Shown here piece by piece: positions 1-8,934 of a DNA stretch of 64,000 bases (the first letter of the stretch is position 1; every line of letters begins with the position of its first letter). The stretch is taken from the NCBI RefSeq assembly GCF_013407185.1, contig NZ_CP026995.1, positions 1,695,913 to 1,759,912 on the forward strand, read 5' to 3'. The DNA is from Nitrosopumilus ureiphilus (GTDB lineage Archaea; Thermoproteota; Nitrososphaeria; Nitrososphaerales; Nitrosopumilaceae). The position numbers and the translations under genes are program-made. The notes under the pieces were generated by a model. That model did not search any database. It had not been told where the DNA came from and worked only from the letters and a program-made list of their open reading frames with translations.

Positions 1-270
1 TTAAGAAAACTAGGTTATTCTGGAAAAGTTTTAGAATTTCACAAATTTAAAGGAATGATAGACTTTACAGATTATGCTGCAAAGTTTGAAAACATCATAA
101 TACTCTTTGACAGAGACAAAAAAGGAAGGCATCTCACTGGGAAAACAATTCAATTATTACAAAGAAGAACAAATGTCGATCTTTCTTATAAAAGAAAACT
201 CAGATTGATTACAAAAGGTAAGATCATGTTTATTGAACAACTAGTTTGTTACGAATCTTTTCTGGTTTAA
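1..270 (+). CDS. Toprim-domain protein, C-terminal part (cut by window edge)
   Basis: The frame is open from base 1, so the gene begins before the window; only about 89 C-terminal residues are visible. They contain ILFDRDKKGRHLTGK, which looks like the acidic DxD part of a toprim (topoisomerase-primase) fold, followed by a short basic tail. Small archaeal toprim proteins with this ending are usually stand-alone and uncharacterised. The assignment rests on the one motif because the N-terminal glutamate motif lies outside the window. It is convergent with glutamate dehydrogenase, with two bases between the stop codons. Confidence 0.6.
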   Translation, partial: LRKLGYSGKVLEFHKFKGMIDFTDYAAKFENIIILFDRDKKGRHLTGKTIQLLQRRTNVDLSYKRKLRLITKGKIMFIEQLVCYESFLV

Positions 271-272
271 GA

Positions 273-1547
273 TTAAGGCCAAATACCTTTTTGGTTAAAT
301 GCCTCTACAACTCTTTCAACTGCCAAAGCCATAGTAGCCTTTCTCATGTCAACTTTATGTTTCTTTGACATTTCATAAGCATCTTTGAATCCTTTAGTGA
401 TATTTTGTTCCATCTTATTTGCAACCTCATCAAATGTCCAATAGTAGCCCATGTTATTTTGAACCCATTCAAGGTATGAAATACACACACCACCAGAGTT
501 TGCCAAAATATCGGGAATAACTAAAATTTTCTTTTGATAGATAATTGGATCTGCTTCAGGCAATGTTGGACCATTTGCAGCTTCTGCAACAATTTTACAT
601 TTGAGATTCTTTGCAATCTTTGCATTGATTTGATTTTCAAGTGCACCTGGAACTAGAATATCACATTTTGTAGTAAGTAATTCTTCAGTTGTGATTTTTT
701 TGCTTCCAGGAAACCCAACAACAGAACCATGTTTTTGTTTATACTCTATGATTTTACTAACCTTGGCACTTCCTGGAATGGATATAGAACCTTTAGAGTC
801 ACTAACACCAATTATTTTTGCACCCATTTTTTCAAGATATTCACCTGCAAATGTTGATGCATTTCCAAATCCTTGTAAAACAACTTTAGCACCTTTTAGA
901 TTTAGTTTAATTGCTTTTGCAGCTTCCCTTACACAATATGCTGCACCTAAACCAGTGGCAACATTCCTTGCAAGAGAACCCCCCATAGAGAGAGGTTTTC
1001 CAGTAATGACTCCTGGAGAAGATATGTTACCAGTTAGTTTACTATAAGTGTCCATGATTTGTGTCATTTCTTTTCCAGTTGTGTAAACATCAGGAGCTGG
1101 AATATCTTTTCCAGGTCCAATTACTTCAAATATTTTGAATGCAAATCCTCTTGTTAGTCGTTCTAGTTCGCCTTCACTAATTTTTTCAGTTTTAGGATTA
1201 ACATAGATACCGCCTTTTCCTCCACCTAATGGAATATCAACAATGGCACATTTCCAAGTCATCCAAGATGAAAGTGCCATAACTTCACGTTCCATGTATT
1301 CAACTCCACCTTCTGGGTTAAAGTAACGGATACCTCCTTTGTATGGACCTCTGTCATTATTGTGCTGACTTCTAAAACCTGTGAAAATTCTAATTTTTCC
1401 ATTATCCATCTTTACTGGAATTTTTACTCTCAAAACTCTGTTTGGCATTGCAAGATATTCACGCAATCCTTGATCTTTAATTCCAAGAAGATCACACGCA
1501 TCATTGACTTGCTTGGTTGCATTTACAAAAGGATCATTTTTGACCAA
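273..1547 (-). CDS. gdhA: Glutamate dehydrogenase, NAD(P)-dependent
   Basis: This 424-residue protein has the usual length for hexameric Glu/Leu/Phe/Val dehydrogenases. It interconverts 2-oxoglutarate plus ammonium and glutamate in the cytoplasm. Visible signatures are GPYKGGIRY (Lys70), WKCAIVDIPLGGGKGG (Lys99 and Lys111, the substrate and catalytic lysine region), APDVYT (Asp153) and a Rossmann nucleotide-binding stretch GFGNAST near residue 226. The start is TTG; an AT-rich box with TTAAAT lies just upstream at about 1560-1575. In an ammonia oxidiser it would assimilate part of the ammonium, alongside the glutamine synthetase at 40.4 kb. Cofactor preference cannot be read from the sequence. 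Confidence 0.95.
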   Translation of the reverse strand: MVKNDPFVNATKQVNDACDLLGIKDQGLREYLAMPNRVLRVKIPVKMDNGKIRIFTGFRSQHNNDRGPYKGGIRYFNPEGGVEYMEREVMALSSWMTWKCAIVDIPLGGGKGGIYVNPKTEKISEGELERLTRGFAFKIFEVIGPGKDIPAPDVYTTGKEMTQIMDTYSKLTGNISSPGVITGKPLSMGGSLARNVATGLGAAYCVREAAKAIKLNLKGAKVVLQGFGNASTFAGEYLEKMGAKIIGVSDSKGSISIPGSAKVSKIIEYKQKHGSVVGFPGSKKITTEELLTTKCDILVPGALENQINAKIAKNLKCKIVAEAANGPTLPEADPIIYQKKILVIPDILANSGGVCISYLEWVQNNMGYYWTFDEVANKMEQNITKGFKDAYEMSKKHKVDMRKATMALAVERVVEAFNQKGIWP

Positions 1548-1616
1548 GATGATTTTTACAATTTAATCATATTATATTAAGTTTCATTCGAAATTTCAGA
1601 TCGCTAAATGATAAAA

Positions 1617-2000
1617 TTACATGTATACTTTTTTCTGATTCATTTTTCTATCTAGCTTGTCTATTGCTTCCTCTAAAGTATGAATATTTAGTTCAAGGAA
1701 GTTTGAGAGATGAAAAATTGCACCATATTTTTCACCAATTTTTGAAACCAAATTATTGTTCTCAAGTACTTTCATATGATGTTGAACTGCCTTGTAATCA
1801 AGATCAAGTGTTTGTGCTAATTGATGTGTATTGTATGGCTTATCAAGCAGATGTATGATTATTCGTAATCGAGTGAATCCCCCCCTGGTGCTTGTAAATA
1901 AGTAAAGCAGTAATTTTCGGGTCTGCTTATCAGGTTTTCTTTGTTGAGAAACTTGTCTTGATCTAATAATTTCTTTGAATTCTAGGAGTTGATTTGTCAT
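1617..2000 (-). CDS. Winged-helix (ArsR-like) transcriptional regulator
   Basis: The 127-residue protein has a helix-turn-helix around residues 40-90: TRLRIIIHLLDKPYNTHQLAQTLDLDYKAVQHHMKVLENNNLVSKIGEKY is typical of ArsR/MarR-like winged helices. The C-terminal tail is a short amphipathic helix, perhaps for dimerisation. No metal-binding cysteines are present, so it is not a classical metal sensor. It is divergent from the proteasome gene and downstream of gdhA on the same strand. The target is unknown. Confidence 0.8.
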   Translation of the reverse strand: MTNQLLEFKEIIRSRQVSQQRKPDKQTRKLLLYLFTSTRGGFTRLRIIIHLLDKPYNTHQLAQTLDLDYKAVQHHMKVLENNNLVSKIGEKYGAIFHLSNFLELNIHTLEEAIDKLDRKMNQKKVYM

Positions 2001-2106
2001 CTACTAAAAGTATAGTGAATTTTGCTTAAAACCCTATTTCCAGATCTTTTCCACATTCAAGCAAGACAATTACCCTTAAATTGACTTAGGATGAACTCGT
2101 GATAAC

Positions 2107-2832
2107 ATGATGGCATCACGTGGTTACGATATGACTCCAACCATGTATTCTCCAGATGGTAGAATTTACCAAGTAGAGTATGCAATTGAGACTGTAAAAA
2201 GAGGCACTATAGCAATCGGTATTATCAGTAAAGAAGGAGTTATTTTAGCAGTAGAGGAAAAACCACGTCCATTACAAACAAAAAACATTACGCAGAAAAT
2301 TTTTCAGGTAGATTATCATATTGGAGTTGCAGCGGCCGGATACATCCCAGATGCACGTGTTCAAGTAGATAGTGCAAGATTCTTTTCACAGGGAAACAGA
2401 ATGACCTATGATGAGTCAGTTGAAGTCGCAACAGTTGCCAAACATTTAGCTGATCAAGCACATCAATTTACACAGTATGGCGGAGTACGTCCAAATGGAG
2501 TTTCAATGATTATTGCAGGAATTGATCAGAAAGGGGAATCAATCTATGTAACAGATCCAAGTGGAACTTATTTACAATATTCAGCAGTTGCAATTGGTGC
2601 AGGTGCAGAAGATGTCAATGAATTTTTGGAAAAATTCTACAAGGAAGACATGAGTTTGGAGGATGCAGCTTCATTAGCTATTGCAGCAATTAATTTAAAG
2701 TCAGATCAAAAAGACGGTGCAAACAATGTAAAAATGGCAAAGATAACAGCAGAGTCAAAAGTTTTTGAGAAAATTTCTGAATCAGACTTGGAAAATTATT
2801 CTAAAAACACATCAAAGTTTGATACTCAATAA
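2107..2832 (+). CDS. psmA: Proteasome alpha subunit
   Basis: The 241-residue protein has the alpha-type N-terminal gate signature YDMTPTMYSPDGRIYQVEYA and the alpha-specific body (GTIAIGI, EEKPRPLQ). Alpha subunits form the outer rings of the 20S proteasome, gate substrate entry and dock unfoldases; they are not catalytic. The length is normal. Two adjacent ATG codons make the exact start ambiguous by one residue. A TTAAATT box about 33 bases upstream fits an archaeal TATA element and a leaderless or nearly leaderless mRNA. Confidence 0.97.
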   Translation: MMASRGYDMTPTMYSPDGRIYQVEYAIETVKRGTIAIGIISKEGVILAVEEKPRPLQTKNITQKIFQVDYHIGVAAAGYIPDARVQVDSARFFSQGNRMTYDESVEVATVAKHLADQAHQFTQYGGVRPNGVSMIIAGIDQKGESIYVTDPSGTYLQYSAVAIGAGAEDVNEFLEKFYKEDMSLEDAASLAIAAINLKSDQKDGANNVKMAKITAESKVFEKISESDLENYSKNTSKFDTQ

Positions 2833-2882
2833 AAGTTTTAGATTTGAAAACTATTCAACATAGTATACTGAGACGATAAATT

Positions 2883-3572
2883 ATGGGTTTAGGAAGTTAT
2901 TGGGGCGAAGTAATGGAAGTACTTCGGGAAATCATTCCAGTTTATGACAAAGTAAATTCTATCATTTCGTTAGGAAAAGATGTTGAACATAGAAATCGCG
3001 GAATAACAGGCAGAGTGCTTCCGGGAAATAAGATTCTTGATGCAGGTTCTGGTTTTGGCAACATGTCAAAGACTGCTTTGAAATTAACTGACGGTAAAAT
3101 TTCAATTACACTTTATGATCCTCTTGTTCCCATGTTAAAAAATACAGGCAGTCATTTTGATAAATCACCAGATATGGCAAATGGAGTTTTTGAGCACATT
3201 CCATTTAGAGATGAAGAATTTGATGCTGTTTTGTGCGGATATTCATTAAGAGATGCAATCAATTTGAGAATTGCAATTTCTGAAATTCACAGAGTGTTAA
3301 AAAAAGAGGGAAGGTTTGTAATTGTAGATTTAGGAAAACCAGATGAGGCTTTCATCAGAGCAGGAGTTTCATTTTATCTTAGATGTGTTCTACCAATTCT
3401 TGCATTTATCGCAGGAGGAAGATTAGGATTAAAGTTTGGAACTTTATACGGAACATTCAAGAGATGGCCTGCAAACAAAAAGCTTGAAGGATTATTACTA
3501 GAAAAATTTTCCAGAGTTGAATTTGAGAAAGATCTTATGGGCGGGGCAATAATGGTTGCCGCATACAAATGA
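2883..3572 (+). CDS. UbiE/MenG-like SAM-dependent methyltransferase
   Basis: This 229-residue class I methyltransferase has motif I ILDAGSGFGNMSK near residues 50-62 and the region FRDEEFDAVLCGYSLRDAINLRIAISEIHRVLKKEGRFVIVD, which matches UbiE/COQ5-type enzymes. The C-terminal third (FYLRCVLPILAFIAGG, then YGTFKRWP) is also UbiE-like. A role in methylating a quinone or another lipid is plausible, but the substrate is not determined. Its stop overlaps the start of the MFS transporter (ATGA), so the two are probably translated together. Confidence 0.8.
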   Translation: MGLGSYWGEVMEVLREIIPVYDKVNSIISLGKDVEHRNRGITGRVLPGNKILDAGSGFGNMSKTALKLTDGKISITLYDPLVPMLKNTGSHFDKSPDMANGVFEHIPFRDEEFDAVLCGYSLRDAINLRIAISEIHRVLKKEGRFVIVDLGKPDEAFIRAGVSFYLRCVLPILAFIAGGRLGLKFGTLYGTFKRWPANKKLEGLLLEKFSRVEFEKDLMGGAIMVAAYK

Positions 3573-4723
3573 ACAGAGTTCTGATACTAGTCAACATCAC
3601 AGGTCTAATCATTGGGATTTCATATGGACTGCATGGTCCAATCTTACCAGTATTTGCAAAGAACATCATTGGTGCAACATATTCAGAGCTTGGATTAATC
3701 GGATTAACAAATTTCATTCCCTACATGTTCATCCCATTGTTTGTTGGAATTCTTCTTGACAGAATTAACAATGGGTATTTGCTTGCATTAGGGGCTGCTA
3801 TCAATTCTGCATCCATTTATCTTCTATCAATTGCACAATCAGTTCCAGAAATTATGGGGTTTAGGATAATGACAGGAATAGCTCACGCATTTTTTTGGCC
3901 ACCGTGTGAGTCTATAATATCTAATGAAAGTACTGAGAAAAATAGAGTCAGAAATATCTCTTGGTTTACAATGTTTTTTGTGATTGGATTTATGGTAGGG
4001 CCCTTACTTGGAACAGTATTCCTAGAGGGTTTAGACATAACATATAGAATTCTATTCCAAATTGCAGCATTTATTCTGGCTGCTGGAATAATTACTTCAC
4101 TTGTAGCCTCAAGAAAAAGTGTCAGAAATCATCATGAGGGATTTTCCTTTTCATCAATTAAGGAGATGAGAAAATTTCCCGAAGTCATAATATTGTTGAT
4201 TTTTTGTACATCCTCATTTGGAATAATTCTGACGATTTATCCTGCATTTCTAAATGACAAAGGTATGACAGCAGCAGACATCTTGTTGTTGTATTTTGTT
4301 TTTGGAATATCACGAGTTGCATCTCTATCTCTTGTAGGAAAGTTTGCAAGAAATACAAGTCAAACTCTGATTGCCGGAACAATTGCAGTTTCAATGGGAT
4401 TAGCAATATCAATTTTTGCAGATTCAATCATTACTTTCGGTATTGCATTAGTTTTGATGGGATTTGGATTCAGTATTTTCTTCCCACTTACGTTGGAAAT
4501 AGTTTTGAGTAAGACTAGAAAAGGAATTTCAGGAAAAATGATTGGGGCGTATGAAACAATTTTTGGAATGGGTTGGGCAATAGGACCAACTATTGGTGGC
4601 CCAATATCGCAATCATTTGGAAATGAAACACCATATGTCTTATTTTGTATAATAGGAATCGGAGTTGCAGTATTTGCAATAATATCTAGAAATAAACTAG
4701 AACCACAAAGAGTTCTAAATTAG
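3569..4723 (+). CDS. Major facilitator superfamily transporter
   Basis: The 384-residue hydrophobic protein has about 12 predicted membrane helices in two halves. The first cytoplasmic loop has an MFS motif A-like stretch (FVGILLDRINNGYLLALGA). Charged residues sit between helices 6 and 7 (SRKSVRNHHEG), as expected for the central loop. The substrate is unknown; drug or sugar antiporters look most similar by eye. It overlaps the UbiE-like methyltransferase by four bases and converges on the PII-like gene, with the two stop codons overlapping. Confidence 0.85.
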   Translation: MNRVLILVNITGLIIGISYGLHGPILPVFAKNIIGATYSELGLIGLTNFIPYMFIPLFVGILLDRINNGYLLALGAAINSASIYLLSIAQSVPEIMGFRIMTGIAHAFFWPPCESIISNESTEKNRVRNISWFTMFFVIGFMVGPLLGTVFLEGLDITYRILFQIAAFILAAGIITSLVASRKSVRNHHEGFSFSSIKEMRKFPEVIILLIFCTSSFGIILTIYPAFLNDKGMTAADILLLYFVFGISRVASLSLVGKFARNTSQTLIAGTIAVSMGLAISIFADSIITFGIALVLMGFGFSIFFPLTLEIVLSKTRKGISGKMIGAYETIFGMGWAIGPTIGGPISQSFGNETPYVLFCIIGIGVAVFAIISRNKLEPQRVLN

Positions 4724-5034
4724 ATAGAGGTGGTTCCACGTTTTTTGGAGCAGATATCAAGTGCATCATCAACTGGAGTGACAAAGACTTTACCATCACC
4801 TTTAGTTCCAGTGCATGCAGCATTTGCAATTGCATCTAAAATTTCATCAACTTTAGGATCGTCTACAACACAGATGATCATATCTCGACTAAAGTATTGT
4901 CCAACAAGAGGAGGATCTTGTGAGCCTTGTCCTTGAACTTGATGAATAGTTACACCGCCAACACCAATTTTTTTGATTGCAGCAACAACTGCATCTTTTG
5001 CACTGGATTGAACGATAGCTTCAATTTTTTTCAT
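4720..5034 (-). CDS. glnK: PII-family nitrogen regulatory protein with shortened T-loop
   Basis: The protein is 104 residues from the ATG (a TTG three codons upstream is also possible). MKKIEAIVQSS and GTKGDGKVFVTPV match the start and the B-loop of GlnB/GlnK proteins, which sense ATP/ADP and 2-oxoglutarate. The T-loop region reads GQGSQDPPLVGQYFSRD, roughly nine residues shorter than in E. coli GlnB, and lacks the usual tyrosine context for uridylylation. The partner may therefore differ from AmtB. No transporter gene is adjacent. The family call is secure; the exact subfamily is not. Confidence 0.85.
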   Translation of the reverse strand: MKKIEAIVQSSAKDAVVAAIKKIGVGGVTIHQVQGQGSQDPPLVGQYFSRDMIICVVDDPKVDEILDAIANAACTGTKGDGKVFVTPVDDALDICSKKRGTTSI

Positions 5035-5164
5035 AAAAGTCAACGGTTATGAATTTATTTAAATCAATAAGTGCTTCTCATGTATGATATTCAATGAGAA
5101 GATCTGATTTCTAGGCATAAATCTTCAACATTACGTTTAATTTCAAATTTCAGCATATCAGAAT

Positions 5165-5509
5165 ATGCTAGAACATTCACTAAATGTAGGGGGAAGTGAA
5201 TGGTTAATCATAATTTTTGTGGCACTTGTGTTGATTTTGGGAACGGGTAAACTTCCAGGAGCTGCAAGAAAACTAGGAAAAGCAGTAAATGAATACAACA
5301 AGGCAAAAAATGAAATCCAAGATCATATGAAAGAGGTTACTGAAGAGTCACCAAAAATCTCAGGACCTGTAGAAACAGAAAGAGAAAAGTTAGAAATGAT
5401 TGCAAGATCCGCAGGAGTTAAAGTAGAAGGTAAGACAGATGAAGAACTCAGAAAAAGCATCTCAGACAAAATAGGTCAAAAAAGAATTGATGAACCAGAA
5501 AAGAAATAA
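5165..5509 (+). CDS. tatA: Sec-independent protein translocase TatA/E subunit
   Basis: The 114-residue protein has one N-terminal membrane segment (SEWLIIIFVALVLILGTGKLP) followed directly by the amphipathic helix ARKLGKAVNEYNKAKNE, the standard TatA/Hcf106 pattern with the FG-like turn replaced by LGTGKLP. The acidic-basic tail to residue 114 is hydrophilic. TatA forms the protein-conducting patch for folded, twin-arginine substrates. No tatC is in the window. It converges on the DNA methyltransferase with no gap between stop codons. Confidence 0.9.
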   Translation: MLEHSLNVGGSEWLIIIFVALVLILGTGKLPGAARKLGKAVNEYNKAKNEIQDHMKEVTEESPKISGPVETEREKLEMIARSAGVKVEGKTDEELRKSISDKIGQKRIDEPEKK

Positions 5510-6286
5510 TTAATTTGATTTTTTAATTCGGTACATGTTTTTATCAAGTCGTTTTTTTGCAAATTTGTAGTAATCAGGAACAATTTCAAAACCTAGAAAA
5601 CATCGATTAAGAGATTTACTTACTACTGCAACTTGTCCTGAGCCAAGGAATGGATCAAACACAATATCTTTTTTTTCACTAGAGTATTCCAATAATTTTT
5701 TGATTAACTCAGAAGGAAGCTTAGTAGGAGTTTTTTCATCGCCAGTCCAGTATTCTCTTTTGATATCCCACACATCTTCTTTGTCTTTATAATGAAGACT
5801 TCGTCCATCTTTTGTTTTATCATCTTTTTGAAATCTGGTAAATGGAAAAAATTTTCGTTTCTTATCATCTTTGCAGACATAAAGACAGTGGTAGTGAGAG
5901 GTAACGAATTTTTTTTTCGTGACCACACCAAATTGATATTTCCAGATTATGTGATTTATGGTGGTAAATCCAACATCATCTAATGCCCGTAGAATATCTT
6001 TAAGATTATTCCATCCAGAAAAAACATACATGCTTCCAGAATCTTTTAAAATTCGAAAGACCTCGCTCATCCATGCAAATGTAAAATCATAGTAATCTTC
6101 AGGTTTGATTTCATTGTAACCCGATAATACTCTGGATGAAGTTCTGTTGTAATTTGCTTTTTTTGCCTTAAAATTTATGGCAAACGGAGGATCAGTAATT
6201 ACAAGATCAATCTTATTTTTAGGAATTAAATTCATTCCTTCAATACAGTTCAGATTGTAAATTTTGTTAATTTCAATTTTTTTCAT
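5510..6286 (-). CDS. DNA methyltransferase (N6-adenine type, beta-class order)
   Basis: The catalytic motif IV reads VITDPPFAINF near residue 32 and the SAM motif I reads FDPFLGSGQVA near the C terminus. The order is therefore motif IV, target recognition, motif I, as in beta-class enzymes such as CcrM and HinfI. DPPF favours N6-adenine over N4-cytosine methylation. No restriction endonuclease is adjacent, so it looks like an orphan enzyme that may mark DNA for regulation or protect it from a nuclease encoded elsewhere. The ATG start gives 258 residues; a TTG four codons earlier is possible. It is divergent from the DUF1998 helicase. Confidence 0.88.
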   Translation of the reverse strand: MKKIEINKIYNLNCIEGMNLIPKNKIDLVITDPPFAINFKAKKANYNRTSSRVLSGYNEIKPEDYYDFTFAWMSEVFRILKDSGSMYVFSGWNNLKDILRALDDVGFTTINHIIWKYQFGVVTKKKFVTSHYHCLYVCKDDKKRKFFPFTRFQKDDKTKDGRSLHYKDKEDVWDIKREYWTGDEKTPTKLPSELIKKLLEYSSEKKDIVFDPFLGSGQVAVVSKSLNRCFLGFEIVPDYYKFAKKRLDKNMYRIKKSN

Positions 6287-6381
6287 TTTTAAATTCAAGA
6301 CTATTTTCTAGCTTAATAATGTCATGGATCTTTAGTTATGATTAAACAATAAATCACCAAGTAAGAGCAATCAAGTAGATC

Positions 6382-8892
6382 TTGAAATTCTCATGTCCAA
6401 AATGCAAATCAAAGATAGAGATACAAAAAACATTTAACAAAAAAATGCATGTTTCTTGTGAAAAATGCGGCATAGAAGATCTACTAGAATTTTCAAAAAA
6501 CATTGATGAGGTATTTCTTGAATTTCTCTCTCGTTTTGATCAGGGTTTAGTTACTAGCGTTGGACTATCAGAAGGGCTAAAGGAGGAAGGAATCATCAGA
6601 GCAGAAAATGAAATCAAGGAGATGATAGGAAATAACAAGCCAGATAAAATTACTGAAGAAATTTTATTTTCAAAGAAAGACTATATTTCACAATACAAAG
6701 TTTTGAAGAATCCTGAGCCTGAAATGGGCTCCAAAATTGAAGAAATGGGATTGGATGAATCTATCACTGAACATCTCAAAGAATTAAAGATTGAACAATT
6801 TTACAAATTTCAAGAAGAGGCAATTCAAGAAATAACATTTAGAGAAAATGTTGTTATTGAGGCACCTACTGCATCTGGGAAAACAGAAGCATTTTTGATT
6901 CCAGTAATTCAAAGAATCAAAAAGGAAGCAAATGAGGGAAATGTCTTTGCTATTTTTGTTTACCCAACAAAAGCTTTAGCACGAGATCAATTCCCAAAAA
7001 TTCAAAAATTTGCAGAAAAGATTGGAGTCAATGTCAAAGTTTTTGATGGAGATACCAAAGTTCCAGAGAGAAGAGACATTATTGATGAGCCTCCTCAGAT
7101 TTTAGTTACAAATTTTGATGTACTACATTACCATATGTGGCATCAGACAAAATTTTCATCGTTATTGTCTTCCACTAAAATTCTAATTGTAGATGAAGCA
7201 CATGTGTATTCTGGGATTTTTGGATCTAATGTACATTACATCATTAAAAGACTCAAAAGAATTTGCAGTAACAAAATACAATTTGTTGCAGCATCAGCCA
7301 CATTAGATGATGGAAAAAAATTCTGCGAGCTATTGTTTGGAGAGAAAATGCAAATCATTTACGGTTCTGGAAAAAAAGGCCAAACAGATTTTGTAATGCT
7401 ATTTCCATCACTTAGAACTCAAAGAAAACTCATGGTAGAACTGGTAAAGAAATTGACAGAAAAAAATCACAAGACCATGGTGTTTAACAACTCTCATCTA
7501 AACTCAGAGCTTTTAGCAATACAAGCAAAAAAGCAAAAAGTCAACATCAAAGTTCATCGGGCAGGATTAATGACAAACTATAGAACTGCAGTAGAGAGGC
7601 AATTCAAAGAGGACAAATTACAAGCTATTTCTTGTACCCCCACGCTTGAATTAGGCATAGATGTAGGGAATGTTGATTGTGTCATATCATCTACTATTCC
7701 AGTGAATAGACTAATCCAAAGAATCGGAAGGGCTGCAAGAAAAGGGCAAAGAGGATATGCATTTTTGGCATTGGGAAATGATCCGATATCTCAATACTAT
7801 AAAAATCACCCTGATGATTATTTTGAAGATATTGAAAAAACATACATAGATCCAAAGAATCCATTTGTTGAAGAATTTCAAGTATTGGCAATGGCATGCG
7901 ATAGACCAATATCTAAACATGAATTAAAAGAACACCAAGAAATTATTGAGCACCACATTATCAAAGAAAATCTGAAAATATTTAACAGCAGAGTTGTTCC
8001 CAATTTCGATAAAATAAATTCCATGTTAAATGAATACAGCATAAGAGGAATAGGTAAATCCATTGACATCTTCCTATCAGATAGAAAAGTTGGAGACAGA
8101 GTGCTACCAATCGCATTAGAAGAATTACATAAAGATGCAATCTATTTTTTGGCAGGTATTCGTTACAGGGTAAAAGAATTTGATTATCCTAAAAAAAATA
8201 TTGCAAGACTGGAAAGAATTTCAAGAGACTACCCATATTATACAAAATCACTTACAGAAGAATGGCCAACAGTTGAAACCGTTTTTGAGAAAAGGATTGC
8301 AAATGGAGTAGAAGTTGCATTTTGTAAATTACATATTCAAAAGAAAGTTTACGGATATGTCAACATTGAGTTAGGACAAGAAATTACTCAAGGGGAAAAA
8401 GTGATGTTAGATGCACCATTGGAGTACGATTTTGTAACCAAAGGAATTGTCTTTCATGCACCAAGGCCTCTCAAAGTTATAGAAAAAGCAGAAGATGAAG
8501 ACTATGCAGAAGCCAGTGGATATCATGCGACAGAACACGTTGTAATTGAAGGAAGCAACATGATAACAGGAGGAGTTTCTCAAGATTTGGGCGGAATATC
8601 ACTAGGCACCTCAGGCTTGATTTTCATCTATGATGGAGCTATTGGTGGAAGCGGTGCCAGTAAAGCATTGTACGACAGATTTGAAAAAGCACTTGAGAGA
8701 AGCATGCATATCGTAAAAGAATGTCCATGCACAAATGAGTCAGGATGCCCACGATGTACATTCTCATATAGATGTGGAAACAACAATGAATTTCTTCACA
8801 AATATTCAGCATTAGAAATTCTTGAGAGAATTAACAAAGGAGAAAAAACAGAATTGGTAGACCCTACTGAAGGAGACAGGCCATTAGTATAA
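6382..8892 (+). CDS. DEAD/DEAH-box helicase with DUF1998 cysteine cluster (Hrq1/MrfA-like)
   Basis: This 836-residue SF2 helicase starts at TTG. It opens with a four-cysteine zinc ribbon (CPKC and CEKC, residues 5-29), then has Walker A APTASGKTEAF near residue 161, DEAH near 271, ASATL, and the motif VI-like QRIGRAARKG. The C-terminal DUF1998 domain ends in the cysteine cluster CPCTNESGCPRCTFSYRCG near residue 781. This is the architecture of Hrq1 and MrfA, linked in other organisms to repair of crosslinks and mitomycin damage. A second, longer relative is encoded at 48.2-50.8 kb. The substrate here is inferred only from family. Confidence 0.9.
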   Translation: MKFSCPKCKSKIEIQKTFNKKMHVSCEKCGIEDLLEFSKNIDEVFLEFLSRFDQGLVTSVGLSEGLKEEGIIRAENEIKEMIGNNKPDKITEEILFSKKDYISQYKVLKNPEPEMGSKIEEMGLDESITEHLKELKIEQFYKFQEEAIQEITFRENVVIEAPTASGKTEAFLIPVIQRIKKEANEGNVFAIFVYPTKALARDQFPKIQKFAEKIGVNVKVFDGDTKVPERRDIIDEPPQILVTNFDVLHYHMWHQTKFSSLLSSTKILIVDEAHVYSGIFGSNVHYIIKRLKRICSNKIQFVAASATLDDGKKFCELLFGEKMQIIYGSGKKGQTDFVMLFPSLRTQRKLMVELVKKLTEKNHKTMVFNNSHLNSELLAIQAKKQKVNIKVHRAGLMTNYRTAVERQFKEDKLQAISCTPTLELGIDVGNVDCVISSTIPVNRLIQRIGRAARKGQRGYAFLALGNDPISQYYKNHPDDYFEDIEKTYIDPKNPFVEEFQVLAMACDRPISKHELKEHQEIIEHHIIKENLKIFNSRVVPNFDKINSMLNEYSIRGIGKSIDIFLSDRKVGDRVLPIALEELHKDAIYFLAGIRYRVKEFDYPKKNIARLERISRDYPYYTKSLTEEWPTVETVFEKRIANGVEVAFCKLHIQKKVYGYVNIELGQEITQGEKVMLDAPLEYDFVTKGIVFHAPRPLKVIEKAEDEDYAEASGYHATEHVVIEGSNMITGGVSQDLGGISLGTSGLIFIYDGAIGGSGASKALYDRFEKALERSMHIVKECPCTNESGCPRCTFSYRCGNNNEFLHKYSALEILERINKGEKTELVDPTEGDRPLV

Positions 8893-8934
8893 CAAATCAA
8901 AATGGGATAAATAGACCAAAAATCTAGCAATAAT

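Noticed and set aside
5510-8892. DISARM-like defence system (methyltransferase next to a DUF1998 helicase)
   Set aside because: The two genes are divergent, the helicase carries helicase and DUF1998 in one protein as in Hrq1/MrfA, and no phospholipase-D-like or other DISARM gene is nearby.
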